Shown here: piece after piece, positions 43,389 to 50,081 of the stretch
How positions within the stretch are numbered: position 1 is the first letter of the stretch
Layout: each line of letters starts with the position of its first letter
Assembly: GCA_025352625.1 (NCBI GenBank)
Contig: JANXSR010000366.1
Coordinates: 1-50,081, forward strand
Reading direction: 5' to 3'
Source of the DNA: Ferruginibacter sp.
Lineage (GTDB): Bacteria > Bacteroidota > Bacteroidia > Chitinophagales > Chitinophagaceae
DNA length: 50,081 nucleotides
Notes under the pieces: model-generated
Told to the model about the DNA's origin: nothing
Databases searched by the model: none
Seen by the model: the letters and a program-made list of their open reading frames with translations, nothing else
Made by a program: the position numbers and the translations under genes

Positions 43389-45692
43389 ATGAACAAAAAA
43401 TGGATAGTAGCATTATTGGCCTTTGGTCCTTTACTGTTAACGGCACAACAAAAAGTAAGCATCATTCCGCAACCGGTAAGCATGCAGGTGAATGCAGGTT
43501 CTTTTACATTGGATGCCAACACGGCTATTAACTTTAATGCGTCCTCAAAAGAGTTGAAAGCGGCAGCCGTTTTCCTTTCGGAGTACATCAAAAATAGCTG
43601 CGGCTATACGTTACCGGTAACTGGGGTAAAAAGCAAATCTATTCAATTAGTGTTGTCTGCAATTGAAGATATCGGAGCCGAAGGATACCAGTTAAATGTA
43701 TCAGCAAACACCATCACTATAAAAGCCAACACAAAGGCTGGTATTGTATATGGCATGCAAACGCTGTTTCAAACTATGCCACAGGTACGCACCAATGCAG
43801 TGGTACAAATACCTTGTATGCAGGTAACAGATTACCCCCGTTTTAAATGGCGGGGCATGCACCTGGATGTTAGCCGTCATTTCTTTTCGCCTGATATGGT
43901 GAAGGAATTCATCAACCTGATGGCTGCTTATAAAATGAATACGTTTCACTGGCACTTAACCGATGATCCGGGCTGGAGAATTGAAATAAAAAAATATCCA
44001 CTGCTTACATCTGTAGGCGCATGGCGGGTAGAAGACAGGGACAAAGGGTGGGGTGGCGTGCCACAGGCACAACCAGGTGAACCGGCAACTTACGGTGGCT
44101 TTTATACGCAGGAACAAATAAAAGATATTGTACAATTTGCTGCCGATAGAAATATAACCATCGTACCTGAAATTGAAATGCCAGGTCATAGTGCGGCGGC
44201 TATTGCGGCTTATGCAGCATTGAGTTGTTCTCAACATCCACAGTTGCCCATGGTGGCAGGAAATTATAATAATATCTCAAGCAACTACTGTGCAGGCAAT
44301 GATTCTGTATTTACATTTCTAGAAAATGTATTAACAGAAGTGATGAATTTATTTCCCTCAAAATACATCCATGTGGGTGGCGATGAAGTGGATAAAACCG
44401 ACTGGAAAAAATGTGCCCGCTGCCAGGCAAGAATAAAAAGGGAAGGCCTTAAAAATGAAGAAGAGCTACAGAGTTATTTTATGAAGCGGATAGAAAAATT
44501 TATCGTAAGCAAGCAGAAAAAAATGATTGGCTGGGATGAAATTTTAGAAGGTGGCCTGGCCCCGGAAGCAACCGTAATGAGCTGGCGTGGAGAGCGTGGT
44601 GGTATTGAAGCAGCAAAGATGAACCATGATGTGATAATGACACCGGGCTACCCCTGTTATTTTGATCATTACCAGGCGGGGCCTGAAGGTGAACCGCTTG
44701 CTTTTGGCGGATTCAATACCGTAAAAGCGGTGTATGAATATGAACCGGTTCCCAAAGAGTTAAATGAGGCACAGGCAAAAAGAATATTGGGTTCGCAGGG
44801 CAATGTGTGGACAGAATATATTACAACACCTGCATACCTGGAGTACATGGTATTACCCCGTATGCCTGCACTGGCAGAAGTGTTGTGGACACCGGCAAAA
44901 GAAAGAAACTGGGATAGTTTTAATGAACGCATACAGGTATTGTTCAAAGGGTATGATCAAAAAGGCATTCATTATTCTCCCGGTAATTTTACCGTGTATA
45001 TAAAACCAGTTTCTCAAAATGGAAAATTGTTTGTCTCTCTTTTAAGCGAAGCGCTGAACCCTGAAATTTATTATACAACTGATGGAAGCATACCAACACC
45101 CCAAAGCAATAAATATGTGCAACCTATTGCGGTAGATGCATCTGTAACTATAAAAGCAGTGGCAGTAGTAAAGGGCAAGGTAATGGGGTTAAGGCCGGCA
45201 GAGCAAACATTTGTACTTCACAAGGCTATTGGAAAAGCTGTGGTGTACACCAATCCCGTCAATAAAAATTACCTGGCCGATGGGCCCAACTCTTTAACAG
45301 ATGGCGTACGAGGAACTATTGCGGTAGGTAAATACTGGCATGGCTTTGAAGGCAAGGACCTTATTGCAACCATTGATTTGGGAGAGGCTCAATCGATAAA
45401 AACGATCAGTATTGGCTGTTACCAGAATTATCGTTCCTGGATATTTTTACCCAGTGCTGTAACCTTTGAGGTATCAACGGATGGTGTAAATTTTACTACC
45501 CTTCAAACCGTTGAGAATAAGCTTTCTGTAAATGAAACCAATGCTACTATTTACAATTTCACCACAAATTTTGCAGAACAAAAAGTGAAGTTTATCAGGG
45601 TGTCTGCAAAAAATATTGGGGTATGTCCAAAGGGGCACGGTGGCGAAGGGCTACCTGCCTGGTTGTTTGCAGATGAGATTATGGTTAATTAA
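43389..45692 (+). CDS. GH20 beta-N-acetylhexosaminidase
   Basis: A 767-residue secreted exo-enzyme (signal IVALLAFGPLLLTAQ; ATG at 43389 rather than the upstream ATG at 43356). An N-terminal GH20b domain (VSIIPQPVSMQVNAGSFTL) is followed by the catalytic barrel with YPRFKWRGMHLDVSRHFF, FHWHLTDDPGWRIEI and the catalytic pair Asp332-Glu333 in HVGGDEVDKTDW. It uses substrate-assisted catalysis on terminal GlcNAc/GalNAc. From about residue 530 a chitobiase-type C-terminal domain (EIYYTTDGSIPTPQS) and an F5/8 type C-like carbohydrate-binding module (IDLGEAQSIKTISIGC) follow. It would release GlcNAc after fucosidases and mannosidases, or work on complex-type antennae. Confidence 0.95.
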   Translation: MNKKWIVALLAFGPLLLTAQQKVSIIPQPVSMQVNAGSFTLDANTAINFNASSKELKAAAVFLSEYIKNSCGYTLPVTGVKSKSIQLVLSAIEDIGAEGYQLNVSANTITIKANTKAGIVYGMQTLFQTMPQVRTNAVVQIPCMQVTDYPRFKWRGMHLDVSRHFFSPDMVKEFINLMAAYKMNTFHWHLTDDPGWRIEIKKYPLLTSVGAWRVEDRDKGWGGVPQAQPGEPATYGGFYTQEQIKDIVQFAADRNITIVPEIEMPGHSAAAIAAYAALSCSQHPQLPMVAGNYNNISSNYCAGNDSVFTFLENVLTEVMNLFPSKYIHVGGDEVDKTDWKKCARCQARIKREGLKNEEELQSYFMKRIEKFIVSKQKKMIGWDEILEGGLAPEATVMSWRGERGGIEAAKMNHDVIMTPGYPCYFDHYQAGPEGEPLAFGGFNTVKAVYEYEPVPKELNEAQAKRILGSQGNVWTEYITTPAYLEYMVLPRMPALAEVLWTPAKERNWDSFNERIQVLFKGYDQKGIHYSPGNFTVYIKPVSQNGKLFVSLLSEALNPEIYYTTDGSIPTPQSNKYVQPIAVDASVTIKAVAVVKGKVMGLRPAEQTFVLHKAIGKAVVYTNPVNKNYLADGPNSLTDGVRGTIAVGKYWHGFEGKDLIATIDLGEAQSIKTISIGCYQNYRSWIFLPSAVTFEVSTDGVNFTTLQTVENKLSVNETNATIYNFTTNFAEQKVKFIRVSAKNIGVCPKGHGGEGLPAWLFADEIMVN

Positions 45693-45733
45693 AATGCAGT
45701 GTTGTACTAATAATTGGTATTTGTAAAATGATG

Positions 45734-45743
45734 CAAACGTTTG
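45734..45743. promoter_or_regulatory. Perfect LacI-type operator palindrome
   Basis: CAAACGTTTG is a perfect palindrome centred on CG, within TGCAAACGTTTGAT, the form bound by LacI/PurR-family regulators. It lies in the 252-base gap before the cytochrome gene, about 200 bases from its start codon. No LacI-family gene is in the window, so the regulator would be encoded elsewhere. Confidence 0.5.
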
Positions 45744-45944
45744 ATTAATGCTTTAAAAAACTATCTGCATAAATTTAACAGTTGCTATTGTATGGCTGTA
45801 AATAAAAATTGAACTGACAATAAAAATAAGTAAATTGAAATAGTGATAATAGTAATATTTGGCAGCCGTTGATTGTTATGTAAGTTTCGCTGCGCAATTG
45901 AAAAAACAATTGATATCAAACTAAAAAAGTAAAATACTTGCGAT

Positions 45945-48266
45945 ATGAAATCTAAATTGTTTATTGTTTTTGCATTGTTGCTGATTACGGTTGCAGGCTG
46001 GCTTGCCTGTATGCAGGCAAACACTACCGCAGTAAGTGCAATGCCTGATAAAATCAGTTACAATTTTCACATCAGGCCAATTTTATCAGACAAATGTTTT
46101 AAATGCCATGGCCCCGATATTAATAAACGGGAAGCAGGCTTAAGACTTGATATTCCGGATTCGGCCTTCGCTCCATTGAAAGAAACAAAGGGCGCCTTTG
46201 CATTGGTTCCTTTTAAGCCGGAAGAATCGGAACTGTATAAACGCATATCTTCTACCGATACCGGTTACCTGATGCCGACACCCTCTTCTCATTTGGGCAT
46301 ATTGTCTGCACATGAAATTGCATTGTTTAAAAAGTGGATTAGCCAGGGTGCAAAATATGAACCACACTGGGCTTTTGTAAAACCTGTAAAAGCACCTGTG
46401 CCGGAAATAAAAAACAGGGAGCTTGCAAAAAATGAGATTGATCATTTTATAATAAGCAAACAGGAGCAGGTTGGGCTTTCTTTTAATGAAACAGCTGATA
46501 AAGAGCGATTGTTAAAAAGAGTATCGCTTGATCTGACAGGGTTGCCGCCATCAGAAAAAATGATGTATGAGTTTACTGCCAGTCAAAATACAAATGCTTA
46601 CGAAACAGTGGTTGATGAGTTATTAAATCTGCCCACTTACGGCGAAAAAATGGCGGTGCACTGGCTGGATGTTGCCCGCTATTCGGATAGCTATGGTTAC
46701 CAGGATGACAACATCAGAACACAGTGGGCATGGCGTGATTGGGTTATTCATGCCTTCAATAAAAATATTCCTTACAACACATTTTTAACCTGGCAAATTG
46801 CCGGTGATATGTTGCCCAATGCCAGCAAAGAGGAAATACTCGCCACAGGCTTTTTTCGCAATCATAAATACACAGAAGAAGGCGGCGTAATTCCTGAAGA
46901 GTATCGAATTACTTATATATTGGATAAAACAAAAACCTATTCTAAGGGCATATTGGGTTTAACGGCTGAGTGTGCCCAATGTCACGATCATAAATACGAT
47001 CCTAATTCTCAAAAAGAGTATTACCAGTTATTTGCTTTTTTTAATAATACCAAAGAGATAGGTTTTGAAGGAGATGTCAATCAATCGAAGCCCGCAAAAA
47101 ATCCTATCCTTACCATCACAGATGAAGATTCAAAAGGGCTGCTCTCTTTTATCAATAAAAAAGATACGGGTAATTTAACTGTATCTGTTATGGGAGAAAA
47201 AGATACCCTTCGAAAAACATTTATCCTTAACCGGGGTGCATACGATCATCCGGGTGCAGAGGTCTTTCCATCGGCAATAAAATCTGTAATGGTTTTTGAT
47301 ACTGTTAACAATCCACGCAACCGGCTTGGCCTTGCAGCATGGACTACGAGCAATAACAATCCGCTGACGGCAAGGGTTTTTGTAAATCAAATATGGCAGG
47401 AAATTTTTGGCAGAGGACTTGTAAAAACTGCCGGTGATTTTGGCATGCAGGGAGAGTTGCCAACCCATCCTGAATTATTGGATTGGTTAGCAGTTGATTT
47501 TATGGAGCATGGTTGGGATATCAAACGGTTAATGAAACAGATTGTACTGTCGGCCACCTATCGCCAGTCATCTAAAGTAAATGAAGAAAATTATAAAAAA
47601 GATCCGGAAAATATTTACCTCTCCCGTGCACCACGCCAGAAAGTTAAAGCAGAATTTGTAAGAGATATTGTTTTATCGAGCAGTGGTTTATTGGTCAGCA
47701 GCATTGGTGGCCCAAGTGTAAAACCGTACCAGCCAAAAGGCCTGTGGGAAATGGCCAGTTCGGGCAGGGGGGTATTGGCTACTTATAAACAAGACAAAGG
47801 AGACGCATTGTACCGGAGAGGGATGTACACATTTATAAAATTAACTGTGCCACCACCAAGTATGATACTGTTTGATGCCAGCAACAGAGACCAGTGCGAA
47901 GTGAAACGTTCGCAAACAAATACTCCCCTACAGGCGTTGATGATGATGAATGATCCTACAGTACTGGAAGCCTCCAGGGTATTTGCACAAAACCTGATGG
48001 AAGAAAATACCACGGCAGAAGAAAAAATAAAAAAAGCATTTCACCGCATCATTTGCAGGGTGGCAGGCAGCAAGGAAAATACTATTTTAAAAACCTATTA
48101 TGATGACCAGTTGCAACAATTTAAACAACAGCAACTGGATGCGGCTGCCACATTAAATGCAGGTGAATATCCGCAAAATAAAAAGGTGGATGCCAATGCA
48201 ACGGCTGCATTGATGAAAGTGATCAACATGATTTATAACATGGAAGAAGCCATTATAAAAACTTGA
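45945..48266 (+). CDS. Planctomycete-type cytochrome c with DUF1549 and DUF1553 domains
   Basis: A 773-residue exported protein with a hydrophobic N-terminus (KLFIVFALLLITVAGWLACM). The first ~100 residues form a PSCyt-type domain with haem motif CFKCHGPD (Cys51, Cys54, His55). The DUF1549 region follows (PHWAFVKPVKAPVPE, IDHFIISKQEQVGL, DKERLLKRVSLDLTGLPP) and has a second CxxCH motif, CAQCHDHKYDP (Cys343, Cys346, His347). The C-terminal DUF1553 region (NPLTARVFVNQIWQEIFGRG, RQSSKVNEENYKKD) ends near PLQALMMMNDPTVLEASRV. This family is common in planctomycetes and is usually paired with DUF1501, as here. Function unknown; probably electron transfer in glycan or sulfated-glycan catabolism. 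Confidence 0.88.
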   Translation: MKSKLFIVFALLLITVAGWLACMQANTTAVSAMPDKISYNFHIRPILSDKCFKCHGPDINKREAGLRLDIPDSAFAPLKETKGAFALVPFKPEESELYKRISSTDTGYLMPTPSSHLGILSAHEIALFKKWISQGAKYEPHWAFVKPVKAPVPEIKNRELAKNEIDHFIISKQEQVGLSFNETADKERLLKRVSLDLTGLPPSEKMMYEFTASQNTNAYETVVDELLNLPTYGEKMAVHWLDVARYSDSYGYQDDNIRTQWAWRDWVIHAFNKNIPYNTFLTWQIAGDMLPNASKEEILATGFFRNHKYTEEGGVIPEEYRITYILDKTKTYSKGILGLTAECAQCHDHKYDPNSQKEYYQLFAFFNNTKEIGFEGDVNQSKPAKNPILTITDEDSKGLLSFINKKDTGNLTVSVMGEKDTLRKTFILNRGAYDHPGAEVFPSAIKSVMVFDTVNNPRNRLGLAAWTTSNNNPLTARVFVNQIWQEIFGRGLVKTAGDFGMQGELPTHPELLDWLAVDFMEHGWDIKRLMKQIVLSATYRQSSKVNEENYKKDPENIYLSRAPRQKVKAEFVRDIVLSSSGLLVSSIGGPSVKPYQPKGLWEMASSGRGVLATYKQDKGDALYRRGMYTFIKLTVPPPSMILFDASNRDQCEVKRSQTNTPLQALMMMNDPTVLEASRVFAQNLMEENTTAEEKIKKAFHRIICRVAGSKENTILKTYYDDQLQQFKQQQLDAAATLNAGEYPQNKKVDANATAALMKVINMIYNMEEAIIKT

Positions 48267-48268
48267 TT

Positions 48269-49717
48269 ATGCATAAAGAAATGCTGGAACACAGCCTCAA
48301 CTTAAATCGTAGAAAATTTCTTTCAAAACTTAGTTTGGGTATTGGAAGTGTGGCATTGGGCTCATTACTGATACCGGATTTATTTGGTAGTAAAAGCGAT
48401 GAAGAAATGCTGTTGGCCGGGCTGCCGCAATTTGCACCCAAAGCCAAAAGAATCATCTATCTTTTTCAAAACGGGGCCCCCTCACAATTAGACCTGTTTG
48501 ATTACAAACCAAAGTTGATTGAAATGTTTGGGCAGGATTTGCCGGAATCAATCAGGATGGGGCAACGCCTCACCGGAATGACGGCGGACCAGAAAAAATT
48601 TCCATTGGCGGGCTCAGCTTTTAAGTTCAATCAATACGGTGAGGCCAAGGCATGGATCAGTGAATTACTGCCCTATACGTCTAAAGTGGTGGATGACCTG
48701 TGTTTTATAAAAACAATGCATACAGAAGCCATCAATCATGATCCGGCACTCACTTTTTTTCAAACAGGCGCACAGGTAGGCAACCGCCCCAGCATGGGAT
48801 CGTGGCTGAGTTATGGGTTAGGTAGCGAAAATAAAAACCTGCCTGCTTTTTGCGTATTGTTATCCAAAGGCAAAGGCAACGGACAGGGAGTTTATTCAAA
48901 ACTCTGGAGCAATGGATTTTTAGATTCTGTGCACCAGGGCGTACAGTTTAGCAGTGGCGATAATCCTGTTTTATACCTTAACAATCCCGATGGTGTTAGC
49001 AAAGCTGACCGAAGAAAAATGCTGGATAAACTGGAGGAATTAAATGCTGAAACATTTAAGGAATCGGGCGATCCTGAAATAAATGCCAAAGTACAGCAAT
49101 ACGAAATGGCTTACCGCATGCAAACGGCTGTGCCCGAAATTACAGACCTCAGCAAAGAACCGGAAGACATTGTAAAATTATACGGACCAGATTGCCTGAT
49201 ACCCGGCACCTATGCCGCCAACTGTTTGCTGGCAAGAAAATTATCTGAAAACGGCGTTCGCTTTGTACAGTTGTATCACCAGGGTTGGGATGGGCATGGC
49301 AACCTGCCGGGAGAAATAAAAGGACAATGTATGGATACCGACCAGGCATCGGCAGCATTGATTACAGATTTAAAACAAAGAGGTTTACTGGATGAAACAT
49401 TGGTGATATGGGGCGGCGAATTTGGCCGCACAAATTATTGCCAGGGTGCACTCTCCAAAGAAAATTATGGAAGAGATCACCACCCGAGATGCTTTACCAT
49501 CTGGATGGCAGGTGGCGGTGTAAAGCCCGGTGTATATGGCGAAACAGATGAGTTTGGATATAATATTATAAAAGATCCGGTACATGTAAATGACTTTCAT
49601 GCAACCGTTTTGCACCTGATGGGTATTGATCATGAGAAGCTGACTTTTAAACATCTCGGCCGAAGGTACAGGCTTACGGATGTGGCTGGCGAAGTTGTGA
49701 AGGGGATAGTTACTTAG
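48269..49717 (+). CDS. DUF1501 domain-containing protein, Tat-exported
   Basis: A 482-residue protein starting two bases after the stop of the DUF1549/DUF1553 gene; an in-frame TTG at 48263 would overlap that stop. The N-terminus LNRRKFLSKLSLGIGSVALG is a twin-arginine signal, so the protein is exported folded, perhaps with a metal cofactor. The body matches DUF1501, a sulfatase/alkaline-phosphatase-like fold: AKRIIYLFQNGAPSQLDLFD, MHTEAINHDPALTFFQTG, LVIWGGEFGRTNYCQG and GRDHHPRCFTIWMAGGGVKPG. These His/Asp/Glu-rich segments could bind metal. The catalytic activity of the family is not established. Always-paired neighbours suggest a shared pathway with the cytochrome. Confidence 0.88.
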   Translation: MHKEMLEHSLNLNRRKFLSKLSLGIGSVALGSLLIPDLFGSKSDEEMLLAGLPQFAPKAKRIIYLFQNGAPSQLDLFDYKPKLIEMFGQDLPESIRMGQRLTGMTADQKKFPLAGSAFKFNQYGEAKAWISELLPYTSKVVDDLCFIKTMHTEAINHDPALTFFQTGAQVGNRPSMGSWLSYGLGSENKNLPAFCVLLSKGKGNGQGVYSKLWSNGFLDSVHQGVQFSSGDNPVLYLNNPDGVSKADRRKMLDKLEELNAETFKESGDPEINAKVQQYEMAYRMQTAVPEITDLSKEPEDIVKLYGPDCLIPGTYAANCLLARKLSENGVRFVQLYHQGWDGHGNLPGEIKGQCMDTDQASAALITDLKQRGLLDETLVIWGGEFGRTNYCQGALSKENYGRDHHPRCFTIWMAGGGVKPGVYGETDEFGYNIIKDPVHVNDFHATVLHLMGIDHEKLTFKHLGRRYRLTDVAGEVVKGIVT

Positions 49718-49744
49718 TATTGCAGGATGGTAGTAAATAATTCT

Positions 49745-49881
49745 TTTTCTTAACCGCCGTCAGGGTTTACAACCGCTGACGGGGTTAGGATATTTTTTCT
49801 GATCGCCATGATGAGATACAATTTTTAATAAAATCGAAATACCCCGACGGCGGCTTTCAACCCCGTCGGCGGTTAAGAAAA
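49745..49881. repeat. Inverted pair of GC-rich hairpin repeats
   Basis: TTTTCTTAACCGCCG (49745-49759) is the exact reverse complement of CGGCGGTTAAGAAAA (49867-49881). Each arm itself folds: CCGTCAG (49757-49763) with CTGACGG (49776-49782), and CCGACGG (49844-49850) with CCGTCGG (49863-49869). The two elements are related and oppositely oriented, as in REP/BIME units. Located just after the DUF1501 gene, it may also act as a terminator. Confidence 0.7.
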
Positions 49882-49964
49882 CACTGATGTTGTCATCATA
49901 TTTTCAAAAAAAATAGTAAGTTCTTGCTAAAAATAAAACGCACATTAAAATTAAAAATCATCAT

Positions 49965-50081
49965 ATGCAACGCAGAACATTTATAAAAAATTCTTCTATT
50001 GCAGCCGCAGGATTAATCTACCAGCCATCGCTGGCTTTTAAAGAAGATCCGTTGCTTGGCCAGGGTAATAAACGTTACCGC
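49965..50081 (+). CDS. Tat-exported protein, N-terminal fragment
   Basis: The gene is cut by the right window edge; 39 codons are visible from the ATG at 49965. The start MQRRTFIKNSSIAAAGLIY is a clear twin-arginine signal, and the mature part begins FKEDPLLGQGNKRYR. The visible part is too short to name the family; a beta-propeller or oxidoreductase of the kind seen beside DUF1501 genes is possible but not shown. It continues the plus-strand block after the palindromic repeat. Confidence 0.7.
   Translation, partial: MQRRTFIKNSSIAAAGLIYQPSLAFKEDPLLGQGNKRYR

Overview
The window comes from a low-GC member of Bacteroidota, most likely family Chitinophagaceae. This rests on a SusC/SusD pair, a type IX secretion C-terminal sorting domain, a DUF5683 gene behind parAB and ahead of dapB, and Bacteroidota-style promoter motifs (TAnnTTTG) with almost no Shine-Dalgarno sequences. 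The placement is by gene content and protein style only; no rRNA gene is present.

Region 1 (1-14.1 kb) is mostly housekeeping. A minus-strand operon parA-parB-DUF5683-dapB is cut by the window edge. It is followed by an FMN reductase, a membrane metallophosphoesterase, a T9SS-secreted protein, a DEAD-box RNA helicase, two outer-membrane beta-barrel candidates, a threonylcarbamoyl-AMP synthase coupled to a glycosyltransferase, dapD, and tRNA-Leu(CAG) with a strong terminator.

Region 2 (14.1-21.2 kb) is accessory. It has a secreted GH3 enzyme, a compact two-gene terpenoid module (a class II cyclase-like protein with a DxDST motif, then a class I isoprenoid-synthase-like protein with two Asp-rich motifs), and a small beta-sandwich-like protein translationally coupled to a membrane TPR-adenylate cyclase.

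Region 3 (21.5-50.1 kb) is one long plus-strand block resembling a polysaccharide utilisation locus. A NagC-like ROK regulator is followed by SusC and SusD-like genes. Next comes an unusual redox block: a redoxin, a cytochrome c/copper monooxygenase, a giant FG-GAP/ASPIC-UnbV protein and a vanadium-haloperoxidase-type PAP2 enzyme. Then come three GH29 fucosidases, GH92 and GH125 alpha-mannosidases and a GH20 hexosaminidase. The block ends with a planctomycete-type cytochrome (DUF1549/DUF1553), a DUF1501 protein and the start of another Tat-exported protein. The hydrolase set fits trimming of fucosylated, mannose-rich glycans such as N-glycans. No endo-acting enzyme or sialidase is in view.

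The points most worth a second look are the oxidative block inside the glycan locus, the split redoxin/copper-monooxygenase pair with a full ligand set, the terpenoid gene pair, a cluster of nine small palindromes at 42.9-43.3 kb, and a perfect LacI-type operator ahead of the cytochrome/DUF1501 pair. No insertion sequence, CRISPR array or phage gene was recognised.
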